Source: Isoperla grammatica (lineage: Eukaryota; Arthropoda; Insecta; Plecoptera; Perlodidae). Taken from it: a stretch of 64,000 bases of DNA. The stretch spans positions 32,928,750-32,992,749 of the forward strand of contig OX246747.1 of assembly GCA_945910005.1 (NCBI GenBank), written 5' to 3'. Within the stretch, counting starts at the first letter, position 1; every line of letters begins with the position of its first letter. The notes below the pieces were generated by a model. The model had not been told where the DNA came from, made no database searches, and worked only from the letters and a program-made list of their open reading frames with translations. The position numbers and the translations under genes are program-made. Below are positions 18,201 to 27,217 of the stretch, piece by piece.

Positions 18201-19133
18201 TGTCAAGGGAAGAAGGGCCCTAATTTGAAGCCCGCGGGGTTGTTACAACCTATTGCAGTCGGCGCGCCCTTTGACATGATTGGTATAGATTTGTTGGGTC
18301 CGTTGAAACGCAGTGTTCATGGTCATCGATTCATCGTCACGGCTACCGACTATGCGACGAAATGGGCTATGGCGCGTCCCATTCCTTCGGGGGGTGCTGT
18401 TGACGTCGCTACTTTCATTATCGAGGATGTAATTTGTCAACATTCATGTCCTCGAATGATTTTGAGCGATCGTGGCAGTGTTTTCCGGGGCAATTTGGTC
18501 ACGGAAATTGTCCGGGGGTTAGGGGTGCGTTCGCTGTATACTACCTCGTACCGGCCGTCTACGAATGGATTGGACGAAAAATTTAATCATACGTTGGGCA
18601 CCCTGTTGTCGTTTTTCGTGAACTCACGTCACGATAATTGGTGTGAATATGTGCGTCTTTGCACATTTTCGTACAACGTTTCAATCCAAGCAACGACGAA
18701 ACGAACCCCTTTCTATCTCGTGTATGGTCGTGAGCCTACCCTTCCGATGGATGCGGGGCTTCAGCCCGATTTGCAGGTTGGGGAGGAAAGTGAGGCACGA
18801 TTGCAGAGGCTGCGAGATGCGCGTGAAGCCACGCTTGAGGTGATTCGTACCGAGCAGGCGAAGCAGAAGGCGGGTTATGACCAGGGTCGGAGACACGTGA
18901 CTTATGAAGTTGGCCAATTTGTCAAGGTGTTTTTTCCTCTACGCAAGGTTGGGCTGGTCGAGAAGTTTATGCATCGATGGTTGGGTCCGTTTCAGATTCT
19001 TGAGAAAATGTCTGATTTAAATTACCGCATAAAATTAAAGCTCAACAATAAATGGGTAGAGGAGACAGTGCATGTGTCACGGCTTAAGCCCTGGTATGAC
19101 CCGGAAGAATGGCGGTTTCCTTGGCCGGATTAA
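15231..19133 (+). CDS. pol: Pol polyprotein: protease, reverse transcriptase, RNase H, integrase
   Basis: About 1300 aa in the −1 frame after the slippery site; there is no suitable ATG start. Residues 31-44 form another CCHC knuckle (CWVCRCRGHVKVSC). An aspartic protease follows with DSGA near residue 139. Reverse transcriptase carries LVVDFRKVN, LDLQSGFWQL, LPFGISTAP and YLDD near 590-593. RNase H carries TDASREGLG near 740 and TELECLAIV. Integrase has an HHCC-type zinc domain (GGGHLG, KLHSRYYW, SCGDC) and a DD35E core at about D1020, D1080 and E1116. A GPF/Y-type RWLGPFQ motif lies near 1250. The order RT-RH-IN marks Ty3/gypsy. All active-site residues are present and no break is seen. Confidence 0.95.
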   Translation, partial: RITPPGGEASLVGGSTRRRGVRHRRSRGRNCWVCRCRGHVKVSCPMRGKRLAQRERLAHRREYLHGFRDLYLFIVREGLKGDESSTGVVGAVDKGADNRDTISGVGLSSTSLDVVVVRTLGSLKVPVELEGVVMSSLVDSGAGLSCINASKVRHCELQPVKGLLLRTADNSVLKVVGQACGVELLIEGVKFTMDFIAVEGLSVECLLGNDFCLRYGAVIDYQSCHVLMYIGDACIRVPFGEQSINVPLDDKDESERPLSVIQTFESESLELIAVREVTVGPGQIAQVGFTIKGGLLPESGIFEPRPALLSRKGLLVAPMLLSSVVAGSMPVANVSSQSVVLYAGTRLGEIEPAELIRSQSVDVVSPESADGDIPARPTDRDDNADVASLDVNLHMPDDSRARLQALLLKYHDVFAWTPELIGRANIGECDVELKDTTPVHMQPYRVSPGEREVIKTHIQDMLRAGVISPSTSEWSSPIVLVRKKNGKLRLVVDFRKVNLKVKGYSYPSANADDLLACLEGCSMFSTLDLQSGFWQLGLTPRAKEICSFSCCEGLFKFEVLPFGISTAPALFQAAMDKILGGLKFSHCIVYLDDVLVKGRGFDDHLEKLELVLQRFRRANVTLNPEKCSFGYREVKILGHIVSAEGVSPNPDTVSAVKNFPVPTKLKQVRSFVGLASFYRKFVPNFSQICAPLTALTKKDIRFHWGPEQEGAFRTLQDKLLSAPVLRHFSDTAPTQLRTDASREGLGAVILQQFDSEWHPIGYASRRLTNAEVNYGVTELECLAIVWAVKYFRHFLWGRPFQVVTDHCALCFLRKNSERGGRLARWSIYLLDHQMEVVYKSGKLHLDADCMSRLLPEGGPEPENIEDDMEVMTTPVHIDEIARAQQGDVHLAELIAAMTDPDAATSKVRRQTRSYVLENGVLYRKNFVPNGPSKLLVVPDSMKVELLYDAHDSPAGGGHLGYMKTYGKLHSRYYWDNMAREVLSYVKSCGDCQGKKGPNLKPAGLLQPIAVGAPFDMIGIDLLGPLKRSVHGHRFIVTATDYATKWAMARPIPSGGAVDVATFIIEDVICQHSCPRMILSDRGSVFRGNLVTEIVRGLGVRSLYTTSYRPSTNGLDEKFNHTLGTLLSFFVNSRHDNWCEYVRLCTFSYNVSIQATTKRTPFYLVYGREPTLPMDAGLQPDLQVGEESEARLQRLRDAREATLEVIRTEQAKQKAGYDQGRRHVTYEVGQFVKVFFPLRKVGLVEKFMHRWLGPFQILEKMSDLNYRIKLKLNNKWVEETVHVSRLKPWYDPEEWRFPWPD

Positions 19134-20440
19134 AGCCGATGTAGGGGATAGGTCGTTTAGGTGACAATTGGTCGCGAGAAACGACACTGTTCTTTGAATT
19201 ATGTGATTATCCTAATTGAGGATAGTTTTGTGTTTTCTTTGTTTTGTGGTATAACTGGTGTGTGATTGTGATTATACCTGCAGGTGAGTGATGTGTGTTT
19301 TGCAGTTCATGGGTGTCGCGATTGTCCTCGTTGAGGTGACGGCTAGTGTGTCTTCATTGATATCGCGTCGTCACGCTTAGCCTTCTTGCGAGGTAAGGCG
19401 GTTTTCTCATGGCTGTCTGGGTGCATGTATTTCTTGTGTGTTTTCTTTTTTCTTATTGCGTGTTTGTCTATTTGTTTCATTATAGTTGTTTCTTTGTGTT
19501 ATTGCTGATACGTGGATTTGGCTCTATGCGCAATCACGTGGCGTTATTATAACATATTTTGTTGAGTTGTTTCGAATATGAGCTTCGAAGCGGAATGGTA
19601 TTGTTACGCAAGAATGTTGCTCAGTGCTGTCTGTGATTATGAATTGCTGAGTTGCTGATTATGAAGTCCCCTTTCATGGTAGGTACAGGGGGGTGCCAAA
19701 TATTTTGACTGCCCTGGTAGCTCGGATTTCGTGAGCTCGGGCGGGTTGGTCGCTGCAGCGACCAGGTGTCATTATCTCTTTAATTTATTGGGGTAATTTA
19801 ATACGGCAGGCGGGACCACAAGAGGTTCATTTTGGCCTCGTGGGGTGTTCTTGTTGTTTTAGGGGTGGCTAGTGCTCGGTTGGGACTGTGTAACATTGTC
19901 TTGGTTCGAGGCCCGACGCGAGCTTAGTCATGCCGCGCGCGGACGCTGGCCCGCTGGCTGATGATGCGACTGCGATGTAGCCAGGTCCGCGCGTTGTCGG
20001 CATTTATGCCGACTCGGAAACTGTATACCCTGTGCACGGTTAGATCTGGCACTGCTATCTGTTGTGTTTGACGTTGGTTTTCGTTGGACTCGACTTTCGT
20101 AAGTGTGATTTATTTCTGTCGGAATGTCCATAGTGGGTTAGGCTATATCTAAGTTATGTTCGCGTTATAGTCTTCAACTACATTGTTGGGATTGTTGGAA
20201 TCCCAGTCGTTTTTTTTTCTTCTAAAAAACTAGGTTTATTTTTACACTGTGTATTGACTTTAGGTTTAGGTTTAGGCTAATTTAGCTTTAGGTTTGTTGG
20301 ACATTTCGGAGTTTGCCACACTTGATCGAGGCCTCGATCAAGTGTAGTAAATTTGATTGCTTAACAAGGTTGAGTTTGCGGATTCCGACGTTGACGCAAT
20401 GTGATAATTGCTATGTGCAGGTTTTTTTTTTCTTGTTGCA
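19134..20440 (+). other. Long pol-to-env spacer of the gypsy element
   Basis: About 1.3 kb without a convincing frame, unusually long for a compact retroelement. It contains TTTAGG repeats near 20262-20280 and a 28-bp perfect palindrome at 20318-20345. It ends in a strong pyrimidine tract and acceptor. Confidence 0.6.
20318..20345. repeat. 28-bp perfect palindrome
   Basis: ACACTTGATCGAGG is followed directly by its own reverse complement without a loop. It lies about 100 bp before the first env-side splice acceptor. It could be a dimeric protein site or an RNA hairpin; nothing in the sequence decides. Confidence 0.7.
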
Positions 20441-20441
20441 G
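20421..20441 (+). promoter_or_regulatory. Splice acceptor before the small pol-env frame
   Basis: A run of ten or more T followed by CTTGTTGCAG, cut after 20441, 60 bp before the ATG at 20501. A strong consensus acceptor. Confidence 0.6.
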
Positions 20442-20500
20442 GGAAGTGTCAGTTCGGTCAGTCGTGCATTTGTGTTTGTCTTGTTCAATACTCGTACGTC

Positions 20501-20866
20501 ATGGACAGTTGGTCGGTTGTTGAGACGTGTAGGATTCGGCAGGTGCCGAGATGGGAGGCGCTGGTGTGCCAGCAGGCGGCCCAAATCATGGGTCAGGCGA
20601 CACCCGTGCTGTCGGAACGGGTGCGGGTGTGGGCCAGGGCCCGGGGCGCCCTGTTGGGCACCGAGATCTTAATCGCAGTACGGGGTTTGCTGGGAGGGGG
20701 AAAGGGGGCTCCTTCCAGCCAGGAGACAATATGGGCGGAGAGATACCGGTATTGGGCCGCCCGGTATCTGGAGTCCTACCGGGTCCACCCGGAGGACGAT
20801 GTGCCGGTACCAGGCACCGTTGGCGAGGCGGTGGTACCGGTGCATTATTACAAGTTCTACTTGTAG
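20501..20866 (+). CDS. Small accessory frame between pol and env
   Basis: 121 aa from ATG 20501. The frame is open further upstream only without an ATG. I do not recognise it. It is rich in Arg, Trp, Gly and Val and has a predicted helical middle (segments QQAAQIMGQ and VRVWARARGALLG). It has no signal peptide, membrane segment or Cys-based motif. A strong splice acceptor just upstream and the retrovirus-like layout make it a candidate accessory protein. An overlapping 116-codon frame (20551-20901) and a minus-strand frame exist, so coding status is not proven. GC content is much higher than in the spacer before it, which favours coding. Confidence 0.5.
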   Translation: MDSWSVVETCRIRQVPRWEALVCQQAAQIMGQATPVLSERVRVWARARGALLGTEILIAVRGLLGGGKGAPSSQETIWAERYRYWAARYLESYRVHPEDDVPVPGTVGEAVVPVHYYKFYL

Positions 20867-20960
20867 GTCCTCTGGGTTGTAAAAGGGGGGAGGGGGGGTA
20901 GCTCATATGATTCTTTAAGTTTTTTGTGTTTTGATTTGTTTTGTTACTGTTTTATCCTTG

Positions 20961-20998
20961 TTTTTTTTGTTCAAAATTGGATGTTTCGTTTTACTCAG
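20961..20998 (+). promoter_or_regulatory. Splice acceptor before env
   Basis: T-rich tract followed by GTTTTACTCAG, cut after 20998, 26 bp before the env ATG at 21025. Spliced env messages are known for gypsy errantiviruses. Confidence 0.55.
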
Positions 20999-21024
20999 GT
21001 CTTATTGCTTTTCGATTGGTCTGG

Positions 21025-23442
21025 ATGGTTTGTAGTTGGACATCTTCTCTTGCTCCCAGGGTTTTTACTCAACGCGGTGGGGAAGTGGAGACGGTTCGGC
21101 GAATCGGGAAAGTCCTTGTGTGCGTGCTGCTTCTCGGACTTCAGTCGCCGTGTCGAGGTGCGTCCCAGGGTGCCTCACCGTCTCATCCTGTGCTCGCCCC
21201 AGGCGTATCTGTCATCGCGGGCGTCCATTGGGGTGAGATTGGGGATACCGTGGTCTATGAGGGCGCGGTTCCCTTAACGTACTCTGGGACATGGCCGACC
21301 TCATCTCCGTCGAGGTTCGATGTGGCGGCTGTGGTTCAAGCGGCATGTCCTGTCAACGCTACTTCGGACGGTTGTGAGGTATTACGTATGTTCGAGTCGC
21401 TGGAGGGTGTGTTGGACTCACAACTGTCGGTTTTGGAGATAAGTAGTCGGGAAAGTATGTCATCTCGCAATAGTAGCGTGGTAGGACGCAACGCGCGAGC
21501 GCTTCCATTTCTGGGTGACATGTTCAAGTGGTGTTGTGCCCTGGTCACTCGCAAGGATACGAGGAAGTTATTCAAGTCCGAGGAAGAGATGCGAGGGTAC
21601 TTGCATAACTTGGACCAGGCGCTTCACAACGATCATGAAACTTTAAGGAATGTTACGCTCGCGCTGAGGGCTTATGATGCGGAGTTGGAGTTGGCAGTTC
21701 GTAGCGGGGGTGAGGCTCAGTATAATCTTTCCCTGGCTTTTGCGCAGTTTCAGAATAGCACTGTGGAGGAGCTGAGTTACGAGGGGCGACTCTTGCACTC
21801 GGCTCTTTTGTTGCTACTGCATACTGCATCCACCCAGGTAAGGGAAATCGAGCAATTGTTTCGCTCTCGCGTTGTCGAGTCCTGTCGATTGGGACGGATT
21901 CCCTCGGTGATCGTGTCACCTGCCACCTTGTCACGGGATCTCGAGGGGATGAGGGCGGCGCTGTTGCTCGATGGTAAGGAACTTGTCTTGGGGGTGGATC
22001 AGGTGGAGGAGTATTTTGCATTGAACCTGGCCACCTGTGCTATTGGGGGGGAGGCCGTGTTGGTTACTGTGCGGGTGCCGGTCAAGGGGGTTGGAAGGGC
22101 CTGGAGGGTATTCGAGGCAGAGGTGATTCCTTTTGCTTGGCAGGGGCAGACGTGTGGGTTGCGAGTTCCTCCTGCTGTTGTTGCAGTCTCCGGTACGGAG
22201 ATAACGGCGGTCGTGGGGGGTGCCTTGCAACATTGTCAGCCGCACGTCACGTCCCTGTGTTTACTACCCCGGGTTGTTGCGAGCCCTGGCAATCGGCGGA
22301 TGCTTGAGTGCCTGCAGCGTTTGTTTTCGGGCGTCACTACGAGGGAGATGGTTCAGGTGTGTTCTTTTCAATGTACTCCGGGGGAGGGGGTAATTGTTAC
22401 GCAACTGGCACCTGAACGTTTCGCTCTGACTCATGCTCAGGGGCTCATCAAGTTTGTGTGTTCCATCGGCAGATCTGTTTCCGTACCTGTTCCGGAGGCG
22501 GCCACGGTTGGTAGTCTCGAGGTAGTTTTGCCCTGTGACTGTACATTAGTGTTGAATGGTGACGTGCTGGTGCGCGACCTCTATCCGGGTGATTCGAGGG
22601 GGGTTAGCCGTCCGGCGGTTGTTCATCTTCTACCTAATGCATGGGGTAAGATTAACCTGACAGAGGGCGGCCGCGTATCGTATGCAGTGCGGACGCAATA
22701 TGCCAATGTGACCCAATTTTTGGACGGGTCGTGGGTTAGCCGGATCCCTCACCTCAACATCTCTGTTCCGGGGAAGTTAGGACGTTTGGATATTGAAGGA
22801 AACCGGACTTTGGGATGGGAGCGCCTGGATATTGTTAGCCTGCACGGTACGGTAATAGGGGTGGTGAATTGGATAGTAGTCGTTCTGGTAGCAGTCATTG
22901 TGATCCGCAACCCCTATCTCTTGGGCCTGTGTGCTGCGCGTCCCGTTCAGGCTTTCACCGTTGGTACGGCTGAGGTGGAATTCATTGAAGTGGTGTCCGG
23001 GGTACTGTTAGGTACCATTTTTTTGTTTATTGTGTGGGCGAGTGTTCAAGCGTGTTGTTCTTGTCGGCGACGACGGCGGGGTGCAGTGGTGTCCAGGGAC
23101 ATTAAGTTGATTTCCCGTCCGTTAAATGTACTGGCTGATTCGGTTACTAGTATAGATGTTGACGACTACAGTGGTAGTACCGGATCAGGGAGCTATGCTC
23201 CATTGGGGGTCGTCCTGGGGGACATCAGTGCTAAGGAGCAATCTCTGCCGTTGGGGGGGTTGGTTACCCTTCAGGGGGCTCCCGGATCATCCCCGGATGG
23301 CTTGGGGGCCTCACGGAGCGGTGCATTGCCAGGTACGGGAGATTGTGGCCCTCCGCCTGTTCCGGACTGGGATCCCACCCTGGCAGGGGGTGCGGTTTAT
23401 TTGGTACCCTCTCCACGCCGGGAGGTGTATTACAACACGTGA
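21025..23442 (+). CDS. env: Envelope-like glycoprotein of the gypsy element
   Basis: 805 aa from the first ATG. A hydrophobic stretch at about residues 30-39, followed by small residues, fits a signal peptide after a long basic N-region. R-N-A-R at 155-158 is a minimal furin-type site. It is followed by a hydrophobic ALPFLGDMF segment, resembling the cleavage site and fusion peptide of errantivirus and baculovirus F-type envelopes. Many N-X-S/T sites follow. One hydrophobic segment lies at about 609-625. A stronger transmembrane helix at about 655-678 is followed by a Cys/Arg-rich stop-transfer patch and a cytoplasmic tail of about 120 aa. The frame is intact. The likely role is membrane fusion in cell-to-cell transfer. 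Assignment is by layout and motifs, not by alignment. Confidence 0.8.
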   Translation: MVCSWTSSLAPRVFTQRGGEVETVRRIGKVLVCVLLLGLQSPCRGASQGASPSHPVLAPGVSVIAGVHWGEIGDTVVYEGAVPLTYSGTWPTSSPSRFDVAAVVQAACPVNATSDGCEVLRMFESLEGVLDSQLSVLEISSRESMSSRNSSVVGRNARALPFLGDMFKWCCALVTRKDTRKLFKSEEEMRGYLHNLDQALHNDHETLRNVTLALRAYDAELELAVRSGGEAQYNLSLAFAQFQNSTVEELSYEGRLLHSALLLLLHTASTQVREIEQLFRSRVVESCRLGRIPSVIVSPATLSRDLEGMRAALLLDGKELVLGVDQVEEYFALNLATCAIGGEAVLVTVRVPVKGVGRAWRVFEAEVIPFAWQGQTCGLRVPPAVVAVSGTEITAVVGGALQHCQPHVTSLCLLPRVVASPGNRRMLECLQRLFSGVTTREMVQVCSFQCTPGEGVIVTQLAPERFALTHAQGLIKFVCSIGRSVSVPVPEAATVGSLEVVLPCDCTLVLNGDVLVRDLYPGDSRGVSRPAVVHLLPNAWGKINLTEGGRVSYAVRTQYANVTQFLDGSWVSRIPHLNISVPGKLGRLDIEGNRTLGWERLDIVSLHGTVIGVVNWIVVVLVAVIVIRNPYLLGLCAARPVQAFTVGTAEVEFIEVVSGVLLGTIFLFIVWASVQACCSCRRRRRGAVVSRDIKLISRPLNVLADSVTSIDVDDYSGSTGSGSYAPLGVVLGDISAKEQSLPLGGLVTLQGAPGSSPDGLGASRSGALPGTGDCGPPPVPDWDPTLAGGAVYLVPSPRREVYYNT

Positions 23443-23489
23443 GAACGGGTTTAACTTTGTTTAGTTCGGGGAGAAATTTAGTGTCGGTT

Positions 23490-23519
23490 GTAAGTTTTTT
23501 TTTTTACTATGTGTTACAG
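23490..23519 (+). promoter_or_regulatory. Splice acceptor downstream of env
   Basis: A run of T, then ACTATGTGTTACAG, cut after 23519. It lies 21 bp before the ATG at 23541. A short upstream ATG at 23525 stops after three codons. Confidence 0.45.
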
Positions 23520-23540
23520 TCATCATGTTTTTCTAGTCCT

Positions 23541-23759
23541 ATGTTTAGTAGTGGGGAAGACGCGGGCTGGGGATGCGATACTGTTGTTTTGTTTCTGTTT
23601 GCAGTTTGTTTATCATCCCCTGTCCGTGTCTTGGCCGACGATCTGTTGACCTGGGTGGTTGGGACTACCGTCAGCGGATCGCCGGGTTGGAGGGCTTCGG
23701 GTCGAGGAATTGTTCGATGCCGGAGTCGACTTGTCAAGAGGGACCGTATGTTTTTTTAA
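23541..23759 (+). CDS. Small frame downstream of env
   Basis: 72 aa. Residues about 13-30 (TVVLFLFAVCLSSPVRVLA) form a hydrophobic stretch that could be a signal peptide or membrane anchor, followed by a basic C-terminus. It has its own nearby splice acceptor. No similarity is recognised. The same region has another acceptor-like TTTGCAG near 23604, and other frames overlap, so this is a candidate only. Confidence 0.35.
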   Translation: MFSSGEDAGWGCDTVVLFLFAVCLSSPVRVLADDLLTWVVGTTVSGSPGWRASGRGIVRCRSRLVKRDRMFF

Positions 23760-24049
23760 AACGGACAAGACTTGTATTGTATTTTGTATTATAACTTTTG
23801 TAAACGCCCCATGATTTTTGAATTGTGAATTGATAAACTTAATGTGGATGGTGGCGTATTTTTTCTATTGTTGTTAATGTTTTTATTTTGAATTTTTATA
23901 ATTTGTATTGAATTTTTTACTTGTATCAATGGCAATGGTGTGAGGGTCTTGCGGAGGGGAAATTGGTTTGTTGTTCTTATGCTCGACTTAGGTCACTGTT
24001 TTCTCTCTCTGGTTAGCGATAAATCACGGCTCCAGCGTGGGCGCTGGAT

Positions 24050-24063
24050 GTTAAAGGGGGGGA
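24050..24063 (+). other. Polypurine tract
   Basis: AAAGGGGGGGA immediately before the 3' LTR, the normal primer for plus-strand DNA synthesis. Confidence 0.85.
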
Positions 24064-24878
24064 TGTAATGTTCAGGGTGAAACTTGTGTTTTTTTCACAT
24101 TTTTTTTAGTTTATGTTCGTGATTTATGCTATTTGATCCAAGACATGATGAAGCAATACTCATAACATTTTCTGTTTTGTGTTTGTACTGCTTGCAATCA
24201 GGTTAATGCTGAGGTTGCTATTGTGTCACCACCAATCTAGTGTCACAACTATAACATTTCAACTACTGACTCTTGCATAATAATCATAATAATTGTTTGG
24301 TAATTATGCTGTGTCAGGGGTTGTGTGGGGGGTCCCAGGCTTGATTATTGTTGATGGTTGATAGCTTTGGGGCTTGGGTTTGTGTGGTGACCAACGTCAT
24401 GTGGCGGGGAAAAGGCTAGAGAGAGGGGATAGCAGGAGGGGGGTATAAAAGATGGGCACATTGCTCAAACCGGGGTGGTAACATCTGAAGTGCACAAGGA
24501 GGTCCTGTGAGTCGGCGGTGAAGGACAGGAAGACGGACTTACGTGGAAGCTACAAGGGAGCCGCAAGAGAGCTGTACAGCCGTCGACGAAGGGGTACCTC
24601 CGGAATGTCAAGGTAGTGCACAAACGGGATATGGGAACGTATGTAGTTGTATAAGCTAGTTAAACCTACACCGGGTCGCCACATCATTGTCTATTGGTTA
24701 AATTATCAGTAATCATTAAATAAATACGGTTCCTCATTGCTGTCTGAACCTAGTCTAATTAATTCACACCCTGAAATCCAGCTTCCTCAGGCATTGTACC
24801 GATCCCCTGTTGTACTATTTCACTAGAATTGAGAGTTGCGCCCCTGCAAGCTCTACCTGTGAATCCTGGTACACAACA
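24064..24878 (+). repeat. 3' LTR of the gypsy element
   Basis: 815 bp, same ends and internal signals as the 5' LTR. Followed by ATAT, the target duplication, and then by the ~300-bp array in register with the left side. Confidence 0.93.
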
Positions 24879-24882
24879 ATAT

Positions 24883-26010
24883 AAAAAAAATATTTCCCGC
24901 CGAAATACGGCTAAGATTAGACCCTTTGAAAATTATCAAAAAAAGCTGGCCCTTTAGATTTGGCTGATACTTCCTTAAGTGAAAGATCTTATCCAGGAAA
25001 TTACAAAATGAATGAAATTTAGATTATAAATGTTTATACTCTGGCCCTAGGGCCACTTCAAAAATTTCCCCCAAATTATTCTTTTTGTAATTGCATGACC
25101 AAATATCAATGGATTTAGAAACTGATGGTGTATTTCTATTCAAAATTATCCAAAGATTACGATAAGATTTTAAAAATTATAGAAATCCAAAAAAAATATT
25201 TCCCTTCACATTTCGACAAAGAGAAAATTTTTTGGTTTTGAAAATTTTCTTAATAGCATGCCTCTTCGATTCGGCTGATACTTCCTTAAATGAAACATCT
25301 TATCCAGGAAATGACAAATAAATGAAATTTAGATTATAAATGTTTATACTCTATCTGGCCCTAGGACCACTTCAAAAATGTCCCCCAAATTATTCTTTTT
25401 GTAATTGCAAGACTAAATATCAATGGGTTTAGAAACTGATGGTGTATTTCTATTCAAAATGATCCAGAGATGACGATAAGATTATAAAAATCATCAAAAT
25501 CTAAAAAAAATATTTCCCGCCGAACTACGGCTAAGACTTAGACCCTTTGAAAATTATCAAAAAAAGCTTGCCCTTTAGATTTGGCTGATACTTCGAAAAA
25601 TGAAAGATCTTATCCAGGAAATGACAAATAAATGAAATTAAGATTATGAATGTTTATACCATGGCCCTAGGGCCACTTCAAAAATTTCCCCCAAATTATT
25701 CTTTTTGTAATTGCAAGACATATCAATGGATTTAGAAAATGATGGTGTATTTCTATTCAAAATGATCCAGAGATTACGATAAGATTATAAAAATCATCAA
25801 AATCTAAAAAAAATATTTCCCGCCGAAATACGGCCCTTTGAAAATTATCAAAATAGCTTGTCCTTTAGATTTGGCTGATTTTTCGTAAAATTAAAGATCT
25901 TATCCAGGAAATGACAAATAAATGAAACTTAGATTATGAATGTTTATACTATGGCCCTGGGGCCACTTCGAAAATTTCCCCCAAATTAAGTTACAATTAA
26001 ATTGTGATTA
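24883..26010 (+). repeat. ~300-bp tandem repeat array, last direct block
   Basis: Unit starts at about 25047, 25365, 25667 and 25963, with periods of about 295-320 bp. Single-base runs and short indels differ among units, so this is an older array than the retroelements in it. Confidence 0.85.
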
Positions 26011-26490
26011 ATTCAGGATCAGATTCGGATTAATTCTAATTATTTATTCGGATCAGTTTCTTAATTTACAAAAATAATATTTCCGTCCGAATTTCGAAGA
26101 AGATTTTGATCAGTTCCTAAATCCATTGATATTTGGTCTTGCAATCACAAAAAGAATAATTTCGGGTAAATTTTTGAAGTGGCCCCAGCGCCATTGTATA
26201 AACATTGATAGTCCAAATTGAATTTACTTGTCATTTGTTGGATAAGATCTTTCATTGTACGAAGTATCAGCCAAATCGGGGGAGCAAGCTATTTCGAACA
26301 TTTCTAAAGGGTTTTTGACGAAATTCGGATGCAAATATTTTTTGGGGGATTTTGATATTTTTTATAGTCTTATCGTTATTTCAAGATCATTTTGTATTAA
26401 AAACACCATCAGTTTCTAGATCCATTGATATTTGGTTTTGCAAGCACAAAGAGGATATCTTGGGTGAAATATTTGAAGTGGTTGTGTTAT
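26011..26490 (-). repeat. Inverted copies of the ~300-bp repeat
   Basis: From about 26040 the same unit is readable on the minus strand, for example CCATTGATATTTGGTCTTGC near 26122 and again near 26425. The array therefore ends in an inverted block. Such a turn is typical of an element with inverted subterminal repeats, but no full element boundary was found. Confidence 0.7.
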
Positions 26491-26859
26491 CTACATATAA
26501 AATGTTAATATTTAATGTCATGTATTTAGAGTTTACTGGATGTCCTGTGATTTCATTTTTTTTACCTATTGAAAGTAGGAACAATTCCCCAAAAAAACGC
26601 GTGGTTCACAATAGTTTTCAACATTTTAACTTGAATGGTTATACTTATTAATTTATATTATTATCAATTAATTATTATTGATTACCTTAATCAGCCAGGC
26701 CTGGTCTGAAGTGTAGTGGCAGCCATATTCGATCTTGTTCCGTGGTTGTGGTTCTAGAGAAGGCTGTATCAGATCTATGGCACCGCCTTCTATTGTTGTC
26801 ACGCCATCAACATCCAAATATCCATTGGTAGTGTTTCCCTTCACAATAGACTTCTTTCA
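26491..26859. other. AT-rich stretch, no gene seen
   Basis: Contains one AT-rich frame of 99 codons that begins in the repeat and has no domain. No other feature. Confidence 0.45.
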
Positions 26860-27060
26860 GAATTGATCTAGGACCCTAAGATAGTAGTAATCACGGCCCT
26901 CTAGATCTTCAATGACAACAATGCACAACAGTGAAAAATGCACCTTTACATAACAATTCAAAAATACTAGTTGTTATTGTTGAGCATTGTTGTCATTGAT
27001 CTGTCAAGGACCGTTAGATAGTAGTAATCACGGTCCTCTGGATCAATTCTGAAAATCGTC
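26860..27060. repeat. Inverted repeat with ~70-bp imperfect arms
   Basis: The left arm contains GATCTAGGACCCTAAGATAG, then AGTAGTAATCACGG and ATGACAACAATGC. The same words return in inverted orientation from about 26977 to 27058. AGTAGTAATCACGG also occurs in direct orientation in both arms (about 26885 and 27017), so each arm is itself partly palindromic. Probably a small fold-back element. Confidence 0.5.
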
Positions 27061-27217
27061 TATAGACTATATCTTAAACTATCTAGGACCCCTTCTATGA
27101 ATCTTGTCATCGTCACTAAAATCTTGTCTTTAAGAATACATCAAATACACAACTATCAAAAATAAGCTTTAAAATGTTATATTTATGGCACATCCACAGT
27201 GAAAATTAACAGTCACA

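Larger units (their letters stand above)
12785..24878 (+). mobile_element. Complete env-bearing Ty3/gypsy retrotransposon (endogenous metavirus)
   Basis: Two 815-bp LTRs (12785-13599 and 24064-24878) that read as identical enclose gag, pol, a small frame, env and a second small frame. Four-base duplications ATAT flank the element (12781-12784, 24879-24882), inside the ~300-bp array. Every major frame is open and the −1 frameshift site, splice donor and acceptors, polypurine tract and LTR signals are all in place. This describes a recent, probably still competent insertion. Errantivirus-type gypsy elements with envelope genes are known; two additional frames with their own acceptors are less usual. 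Confidence 0.93.
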
